Shown here: positions 52,760-62,127 of the stretch, one piece after another
Position numbering within the stretch: position 1 is the first letter of the stretch
Layout of the letters: the number at the start of each line of letters is the position of its first letter
Assembly (NCBI GenBank): GCA_050485645.1
Contig: JBJHBT010000001.1
Location: 62,001 to 126,000 of the forward strand
Reading direction: 5' to 3'
DNA length: 64,000 nt
DNA from: JBJHBP01 sp050485645
GTDB lineage: Bacteria > Pseudomonadota > Gammaproteobacteria > Steroidobacterales > Rariloculaceae
Notes under the pieces: model-generated
Seen by the model: the letters and a program-made list of their open reading frames with translations, nothing else
The model's database searches: none
Told to the model about the DNA's origin: nothing
Position numbers and translations under genes: made by a program

Positions 52760-54202
52760 GTGACCAGCAACCATCCTTCGCCTGAGCCAGTCGAGCCAGG
52801 CGGCAGCGCTGGCGGCAGCGCCGTCAAGCTGCCCGTCGCCGGCGTATCACGGCGTGGCACGCTGGTCGTGCTGCTGGTCACCACCGCCATCCTGCTGCTG
52901 GGATCCGGTCTGTTCGGCACCCTGCTCGGGGTGCGGGCCAGTCTGGAAGAGATCCCGACCACCATGGTCGGATTGATCATGTCGGCGTACTTCGTAGGCT
53001 TCATCGTCGGCACCCACCTGTGCGTGCGCATTGCCGCCCAGGTCGGCCACATACGCGCATTCGCGACATTCGCCGCGGTCGTCACCGCGATGGCACTGGC
53101 ACACTCGATCTGGGTCGCGGTACTGCCATGGATGGTGTTCCGTTTCATTTCCGGCATCGCGCTGGCCGGTCTTGCGCTGCTGATCGAGAGCTGGCTGAAC
53201 GCCCAGGCGCGTGCAGAGAATCGTGGACGAACATTCGCTGTGTACATGGTCGTCAACCTGTCCGCGGTGGCGTTCGGTCAGCTTCTGCTGACCGCCGCGG
53301 ACCCGGCCACATTCATACTGTTCGCGGTCACGGCCATGCTCTTCGCGCTGTCACTCATACCCACTTCCCTGCTTCGCGTGCAGGCGCCGGTGCTGCATGA
53401 GCCGACGGGGCTGAGCGCGGCGGATCTGGCACGACGTTCGCCGGTTGGCGTTGCAGGCTGCCTGGCGGCCGGCATTGTCGGCGGCGCCTTCTGGGGCATG
53501 ACGCCGGTGTACCTCACCGACATCGGTCACCCGGGTTCGATGGTGGCCACCTTCATGTTCGTGACCATTGTCGGCGGCATGCTTTCGCAGCTGCCGATCG
53601 GCCGCTACTCCGATGGACGCGACCGACGCAGGGTGATTTTCGTTGTCGCCATACTCAGCGCCATTGCCGCCACGCTGGTGATGCTCGGTTCATTCGCACC
53701 GTTCGGGGCACTGGCGGCGGCCGGCTTTCTGTTCGGTGCGTTCATGTTTCCGATCTACGGACTCAGCGTGGCCCGCGCGCACGACCTTCTGACCCCCGAG
53801 CAGGCCATGGAAGCCACCCGCGGCCTTCTGCTGATTTTCGGCATCGGCGCAAGCTTCGGCCCGTTCACGGCGGGACTGGTGATGTCCGCGCTGGGTGCAT
53901 GGGCGCTGTTCGGCTGGATCGCGGTGATCTTTGCCGTGCTGGCGCTGTACAGCCGCCACCGGCTGCGCTTCAGTGAGGCCATTCCGGCCGATGCGCAAAG
54001 TCACTTCGTGCCCGCGGCGCTGGTCTCCACGCAGGAAATGCTGGAGCTGTCCGAGGCGCGTGCATACCCGGAGCCGGAACGGGAGCCGGAGCCGGAGCCG
54101 GAGCCGGAACGGGAACATGAGCAGGGCCGGGTGCCGGATCAGCGCCAGAATCAGAATCGGGACGACCATCAGCCCCCGGACAGCGACCCGACCCGCCTCT
54201 GA
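52760..54202 (+). CDS. MFS transporter with Glu-Pro-rich C-terminal tail
   Basis: GTG 52760 follows CAGGAG and gives 480 residues with 12 hydrophobic helices; the layout resembles the YcaD-type MFS group (IMSAYFVGFIVGTHLCVRIAAQVGHIRAFATF, FISGIALAGLALLIESWLNAQA). The last 60 residues are unusual: a run of alternating Glu-Pro and Glu-Arg units followed by a Gln/Asp-rich end, probably a disordered cytoplasmic tail. The substrate is unknown. Confidence 0.88.
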   Translation: MTSNHPSPEPVEPGGSAGGSAVKLPVAGVSRRGTLVVLLVTTAILLLGSGLFGTLLGVRASLEEIPTTMVGLIMSAYFVGFIVGTHLCVRIAAQVGHIRAFATFAAVVTAMALAHSIWVAVLPWMVFRFISGIALAGLALLIESWLNAQARAENRGRTFAVYMVVNLSAVAFGQLLLTAADPATFILFAVTAMLFALSLIPTSLLRVQAPVLHEPTGLSAADLARRSPVGVAGCLAAGIVGGAFWGMTPVYLTDIGHPGSMVATFMFVTIVGGMLSQLPIGRYSDGRDRRRVIFVVAILSAIAATLVMLGSFAPFGALAAAGFLFGAFMFPIYGLSVARAHDLLTPEQAMEATRGLLLIFGIGASFGPFTAGLVMSALGAWALFGWIAVIFAVLALYSRHRLRFSEAIPADAQSHFVPAALVSTQEMLELSEARAYPEPEREPEPEPEPEREHEQGRVPDQRQNQNRDDHQPPDSDPTRL

Positions 54203-54214
54203 GCACCGGTCGCC

Positions 54215-57200
54215 TCAGGCCGTGCGGCACCGTCCCGACGGTTGCCGATCGTTCCACTGCTCGGCAAGGCGTCTGTCGGAGACCGGCTGCGCGGTTCCGA
54301 GCGGCTGCGCAAACAGCGACACACGAAACTCCTCGAGCAGCCATCGATAGTGGACAACGTCCGGCGGCCATGGCCAGCCCGGCGGCTGGTTGCGCTGCCA
54401 GTCGTCAAGGCGCGCGGCCGCCGCCTCAACCCGAGCCTGATACTCCGCATCCTTGGGGTGACGCTGCGCGCATTTTTCGATTCGCTTCGTCATGGCCTTC
54501 AGATAGCGCGGCAGGTGCGCACGCCATTGTGTCGGCGTCGCGGCCAGAAACCCCCGGTACACCAGTCGATCCAGCTGCTGCTGCATGTCGTCACGGGCCG
54601 CCGGCGGTATGCTGGCCGCCGAGCTCAATGTGCCGCGCAACTGGCGGTACTCGGCGAGTAAATCGACGACAAACTGCTGCAGACGCTCCATGGTCGGCAC
54701 GAACTCCGCCCTGCCACCGTTCAGCACCGCGTGGAACGTCCTGCGGGCGCGAATCACCGTGTCCACATCGAAGCACTCCTGCGCCGCCGCGCACAGCAGG
54801 TCGTCGATCAGCGCCCTGCTGTCGCCCAGCCCGTGGTACGCCAGCTGCAACGCGCGGTCGGCGCGCACCCGATCGCGCAACCAGGCGCATTGCTGCGGCA
54901 GCATGGCAAGAAGCAGTCGCCGCGTACCGAGCCGGTGACATGCCACTGCGGCCGGCCCCGGTGGCAACAGAGCCAGATCCACACGGCCGTCATTGTCGAT
55001 CAGTGCCGGATACAGGCGCACCTGCTGGCCACGCTGTGGCACGGCCATCGACTCAGGCAGGTCGTCGAAGTCCCACGATGTCAGACCGCGTCGCTCACCA
55101 GGCAAGCCGCGATCCGCCGAATACGTTTCCGGGGCGGCAAGACGCTGTTGCAGATCGAGCAGGTCGCGTCCGCCTGCCAGCTCGCGACCGCGTTCATCGA
55201 CAACAACGATGCGCATACTCAGCCATGGCGGCAGCGAATCGGCAGCGAACTGCCGCGCTTCCACGTGTACATCCTTTGCGTCGCGCAACACCATCGCCAG
55301 CGCAGCGGCCAGCGACAGTTCGCCGTGATGGTCACGCAGCGCGGGCAGCAGTTCAGCTGCGGCGTCGGGCAAAGGTACCAGCGCCCTGCGCACCACCTTC
55401 GGCAGGGTGCGCAGCATGGCCGTGACCTTCTCGACAAGCCAGCCAGGCACCAGCCAGTCCAGTTCCTCTGGGCGGATCGCATTCAACAGCGTCCGTGGCA
55501 CGGTAACCGTGACGCCATCGGTTTGGGACGACGGCTCGTAGCGATATTCCAGCGCCAGTTCATGGCCGGCTGCGCGCAGGGTGAGCGGAAAGTCCGCCTG
55601 CTCGGCTTCCGAGGGCACCCGCGTTGAGATGTCGGCGAGCTGCATGTTGAGCGATCGGGCCGCATTGCCGCGAGCCCAGCGCTGCAGACGACGACGGTCC
55701 AGCACATGACCTGGCAGGCGTTCGCGATAGAAGGCTGCCATGGCCCGCTCGCCAGCAAACAGATCGCGCGAGCGCCGCCTGGCTTCCCATTCCAACAGCC
55801 GGCTTCGCAATGCGCGATTGTGCTCCATGAAGCTCATGTCCGCGCCAAGCCGGTCGGCCGCAAGCGCGTCCCGAATGAAGATTTCACGTGCCTCTTCCGG
55901 TGCGACGCCGGCATAGTCGACGTTCCTGTCGGCGCTGATCACCATACCGAAAAGCGTCAGCACTTCGCGCGCAGTGACACGACCTCGACGGACATCCCAA
56001 ACTGGTTCCAGGTAGTCACGACGCACGAGATGCGGCGCCGCAACAAGCACCCAGCGTGGATTGATCGATGCCACGGTACGCAGCCACGTTCGGCTGGTAG
56101 CGACCAGTTCGCCGGCCACCAGCCAGCGAGGTGGCTTGCGACTCAGTGCGGTGCCGGGGAACAGCACCGCGCGCGCCTCGTTCGCACCCTGATACTCCTT
56201 GCCTTCGCCGCGTCTGGCAACGCGATCAGCCAATGCGCTGAGCACGGCCAGATGCAGTGTTCTGAAATCAGGCTCCGTGGGGCGCTGCTTGGTACGCCAG
56301 CCCAGCGTGCGCGTCAGTTCGGCAAGTTGCGCGCGCACATCCTCCCATTCGCGCATGCGCGCCATCGACAGATAGTGCGCATCGCAGAACGCACGCGCCG
56401 CCCTGCCACCATTGCGACGCTCGTGCTGCCAGGCCTCCCAGAGATTCACGAACGTGATGAAGTCCGAACGCCCATCGGCCAGCTTGTCCTGTTCGCGTCG
56501 GGCAGCATCCGCCGCCTCGGGCGGTCGCTCGCGCGGGTCCATCACGCTCATTGCCGCCACAATGACCAGCAGCTGCGGCAATGCGCCCAACTCGCGACCG
56601 GCGACCAGCATGCGTGCCAGCCTCGGATCCAGCGGCAATCGCGCCATCTCGCGTCCACGCCGCGTCAGGCGCCGGTCGTCGTCAAGCGCGCCAAGCATCT
56701 GCAGCAGACGATAGGCATCGTTCACCGACCGTTCAGGAGGCGGATCAAGAAACGGGAACTCCACCACCGAGCCAAGCCCCGAGGCTTCCAGACGCAGGAT
56801 CACGCTGGCGAGATTGGTGCGGAGCATTTCCGGGTCGGTGAATTCCGGCCGCTGCCCGAAGTCCTGTTCCGTGAACAGGCGTATGCAGACACCCGGCGCC
56901 AGGCGGCCGCAGCGACCGGCGCGCTGCACGGCATTGGCCTGCGCGATGGGTTCCACCGCGAGACCCTGGGCACGGTTGCGTGCCGAGTAGCGGCTCACTC
57001 GCGCAAGTCCGGAGTCGATCACGAAGCGGATGCGCGGCACGGTCAGCGAGGTCTCGGCCACATTCGTGGCCAGCACGATGCGCGGCGCGGAACCGGGTTT
57101 GAATATCCGATCCTGCCGCTGTGAGGTCAGACGCGCATACAGCGGCAGGATCTCGAAGCCGTCCAGACGCGCATCGAGCAGCGCCTGACGTGTGTCGCGT

Positions 57201-57946
57201 ATCCAGCGTTCGCCCGGCAGGAATACGAGCATGTCGCGATGTCGCATGCCCGCGGCATCATCGAGCTTCATGGCGGCCAGTTCGCGCACAGCTTCAACGA
57301 CCGCTGCCGGCAGTTCCGTGCCGCGTTGCGGCGGCCGGTAGATGATATCAACCGGGTAACTGCGTCCGGGAATATCGAGTACCGGCGCATCGTCGAAGTG
57401 TGCGGACAACCGCCCGGTGTCCATGGTCGCCGAGGTGACGATCAGGCGCAGATCCGGCCGCCTGGCGATGATGCGTTTGAGATATCCGAGCAGAAAGTCG
57501 ATGTTGACGCTGCGCTCGTGGGCTTCATCGATGATCAGTGCCTCGTAGCCCCTGAGCCAGCGGTCCTCGCGGATCTCGTTGAGCAGGATACCGTCGGTCA
57601 TCACCTTCACGACGCTGCTGCGCTGCGTGCGGTCGGTGAAGCGCGTCTTCAGGCCAACCGCCGCGCCCACCGTCGTGCCCATCTCCTCGGCCAGCCGCGC
57701 GGCCACTGCGCGTGCGGCGATACGACGCGGCTGTGTATGCCCGATGCGTGCATGCCTGCCCAATCCAGCGGCCAGACAGATTTTCGGCAGCTGCGTGGTC
57801 TTGCCACTGCCCGTGTCACCACAGACCACCACCACTGGATGTTCGCGGAGCAGGCCGATCAGCTGCTCGCGGCAGGCGGTGATCGGCAGCTCTGCCGGGG
57901 AGTCCAGTCGCAGGTCCGGCCAGTGCTCCACGAATTCCCGCGGCAT
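54215..57946 (-). CDS. hrpA: ATP-dependent RNA helicase HrpA
   Basis: The 1243-residue DEAH-box helicase starts at ATG 57946, which shares TGATG with the upstream kinase stop. Motif I is CGDTGSGKTTQLPK, motif II IIDEAHERS, motif III VTSATMD, motif VI QRAGRCGR. The helicase-associated and OB-fold domains follow, and the long C-terminal DUF3418-type region confirms HrpA rather than HrpB. HrpA acts on mRNA and rescues stalled ribosomes. Length is normal for the family. Confidence 0.96.
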   Translation of the reverse strand: MPREFVEHWPDLRLDSPAELPITACREQLIGLLREHPVVVVCGDTGSGKTTQLPKICLAAGLGRHARIGHTQPRRIAARAVAARLAEEMGTTVGAAVGLKTRFTDRTQRSSVVKVMTDGILLNEIREDRWLRGYEALIIDEAHERSVNIDFLLGYLKRIIARRPDLRLIVTSATMDTGRLSAHFDDAPVLDIPGRSYPVDIIYRPPQRGTELPAAVVEAVRELAAMKLDDAAGMRHRDMLVFLPGERWIRDTRQALLDARLDGFEILPLYARLTSQRQDRIFKPGSAPRIVLATNVAETSLTVPRIRFVIDSGLARVSRYSARNRAQGLAVEPIAQANAVQRAGRCGRLAPGVCIRLFTEQDFGQRPEFTDPEMLRTNLASVILRLEASGLGSVVEFPFLDPPPERSVNDAYRLLQMLGALDDDRRLTRRGREMARLPLDPRLARMLVAGRELGALPQLLVIVAAMSVMDPRERPPEAADAARREQDKLADGRSDFITFVNLWEAWQHERRNGGRAARAFCDAHYLSMARMREWEDVRAQLAELTRTLGWRTKQRPTEPDFRTLHLAVLSALADRVARRGEGKEYQGANEARAVLFPGTALSRKPPRWLVAGELVATSRTWLRTVASINPRWVLVAAPHLVRRDYLEPVWDVRRGRVTAREVLTLFGMVISADRNVDYAGVAPEEAREIFIRDALAADRLGADMSFMEHNRALRSRLLEWEARRRSRDLFAGERAMAAFYRERLPGHVLDRRRLQRWARGNAARSLNMQLADISTRVPSEAEQADFPLTLRAAGHELALEYRYEPSSQTDGVTVTVPRTLLNAIRPEELDWLVPGWLVEKVTAMLRTLPKVVRRALVPLPDAAAELLPALRDHHGELSLAAALAMVLRDAKDVHVEARQFAADSLPPWLSMRIVVVDERGRELAGGRDLLDLQQRLAAPETYSADRGLPGERRGLTSWDFDDLPESMAVPQRGQQVRLYPALIDNDGRVDLALLPPGPAAVACHRLGTRRLLLAMLPQQCAWLRDRVRADRALQLAYHGLGDSRALIDDLLCAAAQECFDVDTVIRARRTFHAVLNGGRAEFVPTMERLQQFVVDLLAEYRQLRGTLSSAASIPPAARDDMQQQLDRLVYRGFLAATPTQWRAHLPRYLKAMTKRIEKCAQRHPKDAEYQARVEAAAARLDDWQRNQPPGWPWPPDVVHYRWLLEEFRVSLFAQPLGTAQPVSDRRLAEQWNDRQPSGRCRTA

Positions 57947-59352
57947 CACTGCGTCCCGGGGTGTGAGAAATCGGCCGCGCCGGCTCGCGCCAGCTCCGCC
58001 ACCATGCGCGCACCGCCCAGCGGCGAACGCTGCACCGTGAGCGACCCGTGGTACAGCTCCACGGTCTCTCGGACGACGGCCAGCCCGATGCCCTGCCCCG
58101 GCACCGATTCGTCGGCACGCCGGCCACGCTCGATCAGCTGATCAGCCAGTTCCGTCCTGATCCCCGGTCCATCATCGTCGACCACAATGCGCAGGTAGCG
58201 GTCGGCGACCTTCACCGACACCCGCACGCGTGATTTGCAGAACTTGTAGGCATTGTCCATCAGATTGCCCAGCACTTCGGTGAGATCACCACTATCACCG
58301 TGAAACACCTCGTATGCGGCGACCTCGGCGTCACAGGCCACCCGCTTGTCCCGATAGACCTTGGCCAGACCATCCTTCAGATCCTGCACCAGTGGGGCCA
58401 CCGCCACCGGCTCCGTCCCGAACCCGGTGGACCCGGTGGCGCGCGCGCGGCGAAGCTGATATGACACCCGCTGATCCATACGTTCCAGTTCCCGAATCAG
58501 CTCGCCCGACACGTTGCGCCCGGCGTCTTTATCAGATGCCACGGCACCATCCGACAGCAATGTACGCATGACCGCCAGCGGCGTCTTCAGGCTGTGGGCA
58601 AGATCATCGAGCGTGTTGCGATAGCGGATCTGGCGCCGCCTTTCGGATTCGATCAGCGCATTCAGGTCACCTGCCAGGCCAACCAGTTCCAGCGGATAGT
58701 CACCGGTGAGCTGCGACCGCCGGCCGGCCTCGACTTCGCGCACCTGCCGTTCCAGCAAGCGCAGCGGGCGCAGCACCCAGCGCAGCAGCACGGTGATCAC
58801 GGCCAGCATGGTCAGCGTGATGACGCCGAACCAGCCGATCAGGTTGCGGCGAAATGACTGCTGACGCGCGATATACGGTTCCAGCGACACGGCGATGCCG
58901 AGCGTGTATTCATCCGAACGGCCATCCTCGAATTCCCAGGTGATGCCCATCAGCAGTGCCGCAAGCCGCGGACGATCCGCGACATCGAGCATCAGTCGAC
59001 TGCGCTGCCCCGGCTGCGGCAGGGTCTCCAGATTCAGCGACTGGCCGACCAGCGACAGCGACTGCCACAGCACGGTGCCGTCGTTGTCCCACAGGAAACC
59101 GTAGAGGCCGGACTCGGCCACCTCGAAACGCGGATTCAGCTGTTCGCCCGGCAGCATCAGCCGCCCCTGTTCATCGGGCTCCGCAAGCGCGATCAGACCC
59201 AGCATCTGGACGTCGAGCAGCTCCTCCAGAGCTCGGTCGGAATTGCGTCGAAAGGCGATGTCGAGTGCAACGATGGTCAGTGCGAACAGCGCGATCAGCG
59301 CCACGCTGACCCACAACAGGACGCGGGATCGGAGGGATCGGAGTCGTGGCAT
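57946..59352 (-). CDS. PhoQ-like sensor histidine kinase
   Basis: The 468-residue kinase has two membrane helices (VLLWVSVALIALFALTIVALDIAF, LIGWFGVITLTMLAVITVLLRWVL) around a periplasmic sensor of about 130 residues, then HAMP, HisKA with LDDLAHSLKTPLAVMRTLL and HATPase_c (LGNLMDNAYKF, VDDDGPGI, GQGIGLAVVRE). The HSLKTPLA H-box and sensor layout are typical of PhoQ relatives, which sense Mg2+, peptides or envelope stress. It is in an operon with the response regulator upstream. Confidence 0.93.
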   Translation of the reverse strand: MPRLRSLRSRVLLWVSVALIALFALTIVALDIAFRRNSDRALEELLDVQMLGLIALAEPDEQGRLMLPGEQLNPRFEVAESGLYGFLWDNDGTVLWQSLSLVGQSLNLETLPQPGQRSRLMLDVADRPRLAALLMGITWEFEDGRSDEYTLGIAVSLEPYIARQQSFRRNLIGWFGVITLTMLAVITVLLRWVLRPLRLLERQVREVEAGRRSQLTGDYPLELVGLAGDLNALIESERRRQIRYRNTLDDLAHSLKTPLAVMRTLLSDGAVASDKDAGRNVSGELIRELERMDQRVSYQLRRARATGSTGFGTEPVAVAPLVQDLKDGLAKVYRDKRVACDAEVAAYEVFHGDSGDLTEVLGNLMDNAYKFCKSRVRVSVKVADRYLRIVVDDDGPGIRTELADQLIERGRRADESVPGQGIGLAVVRETVELYHGSLTVQRSPLGGARMVAELARAGAADFSHPGTQ

Positions 59353-59366
59353 CGGTGACGCCGGGC

Positions 59367-60056
59367 TCAGGCGCCGGCATCACCCCGCGCGAGCGCGAAG
59401 CGATACCCCCGGCCGCGCAGGGTTTCTATCGGTTTGTGTACACCTTCCGGATCGAGCTTGCGCCGCAGACGGCCGATGAACACCTCGATGGTGTTGCTGT
59501 CGCGTTCGAAATCCTCGTCATAGAGCGCCTCGGTGATCTGGGTCTTCGACAGCACCTCACCGGCGTGCAGCATCAGGTACTCCAGCAACCTGTACTCGAA
59601 GCTGGTCAGGTCCAGCCCGCGGTCGTCGACGTGGACCTGCTGTGCCCGTGTGTCGAGCTTCACCGGACCGCAGACCAGTTCCGACTGCGCCCAGCCGCCC
59701 GCACGTCGCAGCAGTGCATCGACGCGCGCGATCAGTTCTTCCATGTGAAACGGCTTGACCATGTAGTCATCGGCACCCAGCTTCAGCGCCTCGACCTTGT
59801 CCTGCCAGCCATCGCGCGCTGTCAGCACCAGAACCGGATAGTCCTTACCATCACCGCGCAGGGCGCGAATCAGCTCCACACCGGACAACCCGGGCAGACC
59901 CAGGTCGACAATCGCCAGGTCGACCGGGTACTCACGGGCAAAGTAAAGACCTTCGTTACCGTCTTCGGCACGGTTCACGGCGTAGCCCGCGTTCTCGAGC
60001 CGCGCGGCCAGTGAACGGCTCAGATTCTGGTCGTCTTCGACAAGCAGTAGACGCAT
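59367..60056 (-). CDS. PhoP/OmpR-family response regulator
   Basis: The 229-residue protein has a receiver (MRLLLVEDDQNLSRSL, LAIVDLGLPGLSG, LTARD, YMVKPFH) and an OmpR-type winged helix (LDLTSFEYRLLEYLMLHAGEVLSKTQITEALYDEDFERDSNTIEVFIGRLRRKLD). It lies 14 bases upstream of the kinase gene and nine bases after the PepSY gene, so the three form one operon. Confidence 0.95.
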   Translation of the reverse strand: MRLLLVEDDQNLSRSLAARLENAGYAVNRAEDGNEGLYFAREYPVDLAIVDLGLPGLSGVELIRALRGDGKDYPVLVLTARDGWQDKVEALKLGADDYMVKPFHMEELIARVDALLRRAGGWAQSELVCGPVKLDTRAQQVHVDDRGLDLTSFEYRLLEYLMLHAGEVLSKTQITEALYDEDFERDSNTIEVFIGRLRRKLDPEGVHKPIETLRGRGYRFALARGDAGA

Positions 60057-60065
60057 GATCGGAAC

Positions 60066-60539
60066 CTACAGGAAATTACCGGTGTCGGCGTCTATGCGCA
60101 CCGTGCGTACACGATTGTCTTCGCTGATGATGCGGATCACATGAACGCGGCGGCCGCCGTCACTGACGGTCTCGGCACGCACCACCCGGCCGGGGAAGCG
60201 CCGCGTCGCCAGCGTTCTTGCCTGCTGCAGTGTCACCGGACCGCGCTGCAGCGTGACATGTCCGGATTCAAACCCGCTGGCGGCAAGCTCATCTTCGAAC
60301 AGGGCATCAGACGGCGGCGACGGCACGACACGCGCCGTCGCCGTGCTGATACCGGACAGCACGAGCAGCATCGACACCGCCATTGCCGTCACGCCGGCTG
60401 CGACCACCGCCCGCGACCCCGCATACAGACCGCGGCGCAGACATGGGCGCAGCCTGGCACGCGCGCTCACCACGCCGGGCATACGCGACTCCACCCGTCG
60501 CCGGCTGATGTTGTGGAGCATTGTCGTCACGCGGTTCAT
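60066..60539 (-). CDS. PepSY-domain membrane or periplasmic protein
   Basis: The 157-residue protein has one N-terminal membrane segment (AVVAAGVTAMAVSMLLVLSGIST) and a C-terminal PepSY domain (LQQARTLATRRFPGRVVRAETVSDGGRRVHVIRIISEDNRVRTVRIDADTGNFL). PepSY proteins next to PhoPQ-type pairs are common and may tune the sensor or a protease. ATG 60539 or ATG 60521 could be the start; no strong ribosome site is seen. A long perfect hairpin stands just upstream. Confidence 0.85.
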   Translation of the reverse strand: MNRVTTMLHNISRRRVESRMPGVVSARARLRPCLRRGLYAGSRAVVAAGVTAMAVSMLLVLSGISTATARVVPSPPSDALFEDELAASGFESGHVTLQRGPVTLQQARTLATRRFPGRVVRAETVSDGGRRVHVIRIISEDNRVRTVRIDADTGNFL

Positions 60540-60551
60540 GTTGCTGTTCCC

Positions 60552-60581
60552 TGGCCCCGCCTTATCGGGCTGGCGGGGCCA
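60552..60581. repeat. Perfect 10-bp inverted repeat in front of the PepSY gene
   Basis: TGGCCCCGCC and GGCGGGGCCA are perfect arms around a 10-base loop, ending 12 bases before ATG 60539. It has no T-run. It could end the upstream transcript or fold in the leader of the three-gene operon and limit its translation. Confidence 0.75.
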
Positions 60582-60661
60582 CCTGCAAGCTTGGATTCCG
60601 CTGTACAGGCCGTCAAGCAGGACGGTGGCGAACGGTGGAGCCGGTCACGCCGGCGCCGCCA

Positions 60662-61210
60662 TCAGAACGCCACCGGCTGTACGTTGACCCGCAGCTGCAC
60701 GCGGTTGCCCGGCGGCTGCGAAGTCCGCATGCGATACTGCTGGCCGTCGTATACATAGGTGACCCAGTAGCCTTCCACACGCTCCTCCACGTGACGCTCG
60801 CTCACGGTCTGACAGCGCTGCACCGGGACCGCACGCACGACACCAGGATTGCTCTCCACAGCGCGACGGTTCGCACGACCATTGGCCACTGCCGAACCGG
60901 CGATAGCGCCCATCACGGTGAGGGCATCGCGAGCGTTGCCGCCACCGAACTGTCGACCGATGGCCGCGCCGACTATGCCGCCAGCCAGTGTCTGGCCCGC
61001 CACATTGCCGGGTCGACTGCCACCCTCGCGCTGATACACGACTTCCTCCCAGCATTCCTCGCGCGGACGCTGCACCGTGACGTGTCGAACAATGGGTTCG
61101 ACGTCGACGACACGCGCGTATACATAACTGGTTGCCGCCTGAGCCGCCGCGGCCGAACCAGCCGTCAGGGCTGCCACCGCGAACACTTTCAATGCCACTC
61201 CATTCTTCAT
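60662..61210 (-). CDS. Glycine-zipper envelope protein
   Basis: ATG 61210 after GGAGG gives 182 residues with a signal peptide ending AAAQA. The central part, GNVAGQTLAGGIVGAAIGRQFGGGNARDALTVMGAIAGSAVANG, is a glycine-zipper 2TM motif. The surrounding text has two Cys (REECWEE, VQRCQTV) and resembles the SmpA/YcfJ-like envelope proteins. The role is probably structural in the outer envelope. No operon partner is certain. Confidence 0.85.
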   Translation of the reverse strand: MKNGVALKVFAVAALTAGSAAAAQAATSYVYARVVDVEPIVRHVTVQRPREECWEEVVYQREGGSRPGNVAGQTLAGGIVGAAIGRQFGGGNARDALTVMGAIAGSAVANGRANRRAVESNPGVVRAVPVQRCQTVSERHVEERVEGYWVTYVYDGQQYRMRTSQPPGNRVQLRVNVQPVAF

Positions 61211-61311
61211 CACACACCTCCTGCGACCCGAACCCTTGCGGACCGTGGAGCCCAGATTACGCAGCCGTGATGAATCGAAGCTGAACGGCGCGGCAGCGCC
61301 ACGATGTGGCC

Positions 61312-62127
61312 TCAGGTGGCGCGGACGCGGGCCTTGGCCTGCTGCCAGAAGGCTTCGAGTTCGGGGATATCGAACCGGCTCCAGTCGCCGCCGGCATCGA
61401 CAACCGCCTGCTCCACCTGCGCGAAGCGGGATTCGAAACGCGTATTGGCGCCGCGCAGCGCCTGCTCGGGATCCACACCCAGGTGACGGCAGAAATTGGC
61501 TACGGCGAACAGCAGGTCACCGGCTTCAGACTCCATTTCTTTCTGATCGCCGGCGGCGATCGCCTCGTCCAGCTCATCCAGTTCCTCGATCACCTTGGCT
61601 CGCGCGCCGTCGGCTTCGGGCCAGTCAAAGCCGACCCGCGCCGCTCGGCGGCCGAGTTTGGTGGCTCGCGTCAGGGCCGGCAGCGCACGCGCGATGCCGG
61701 CGAGAACCCCGGCGCTTTCGCCTGCACCGGCGGCAGCCCGCTCGTTGGCCTTGATCGTTTCCCAGGCTTCGCTCTGCGCCGCGGCGCCATCCACGGTCTG
61801 ATCGCCGAACACATGGGGATGACGACGGATCATCTTGTCGCAGATGCCCGCGACCACATCGGCAAACGCGAAGTCCCCGGCTTCCTCAGCCAGCCGTGCG
61901 TGATAGACCACCTGCAGCAGCAGGTCGCCAAGTTCGTCGGCGAGTACGGCCGGTGGCGCTTCCCGCTCGATCGCATCAGCGACTTCGTAGGCTTCCTCCA
62001 CCGTGTACGGGGCGATGCTGCGAAAGCTCTGCTGCAGGTCCCATGGGCACCCGCTCTGCGGATCCCGCAGCGCCGCCATCACTTCTATCAATTTCTGGAT
62101 ATCGGCGTTATCACCATGTTTAGTCAA
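61312..62127 (-). CDS. mazG: Nucleoside triphosphate pyrophosphohydrolase MazG
   Basis: The 271-residue protein has two MazG domains. The first holds GCPWDLQQSFRSIAPYTVEEAYEVADAIE and LADELGDLLLQVVYHA; the second GFDWPEADGARAKVIEELDELDEAIAAGD and ESEAGDLLFAVANFCRHLGVDPEQALR. The Glu/Asp clusters bind Mg2+. It degrades non-canonical and excess NTPs. It overlaps nudL by eight bases. Confidence 0.96.
   Translation of the reverse strand: MTKHGDNADIQKLIEVMAALRDPQSGCPWDLQQSFRSIAPYTVEEAYEVADAIEREAPPAVLADELGDLLLQVVYHARLAEEAGDFAFADVVAGICDKMIRRHPHVFGDQTVDGAAAQSEAWETIKANERAAAGAGESAGVLAGIARALPALTRATKLGRRAARVGFDWPEADGARAKVIEELDELDEAIAAGDQKEMESEAGDLLFAVANFCRHLGVDPEQALRGANTRFESRFAQVEQAVVDAGGDWSRFDIPELEAFWQQAKARVRAT

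Noticed and set aside
55706..57124. Plus-strand open frame of 472 codons opposite hrpA
   Set aside because: Antisense shadow of a long conserved helicase; composition is Arg/His/Gln-rich without domains.
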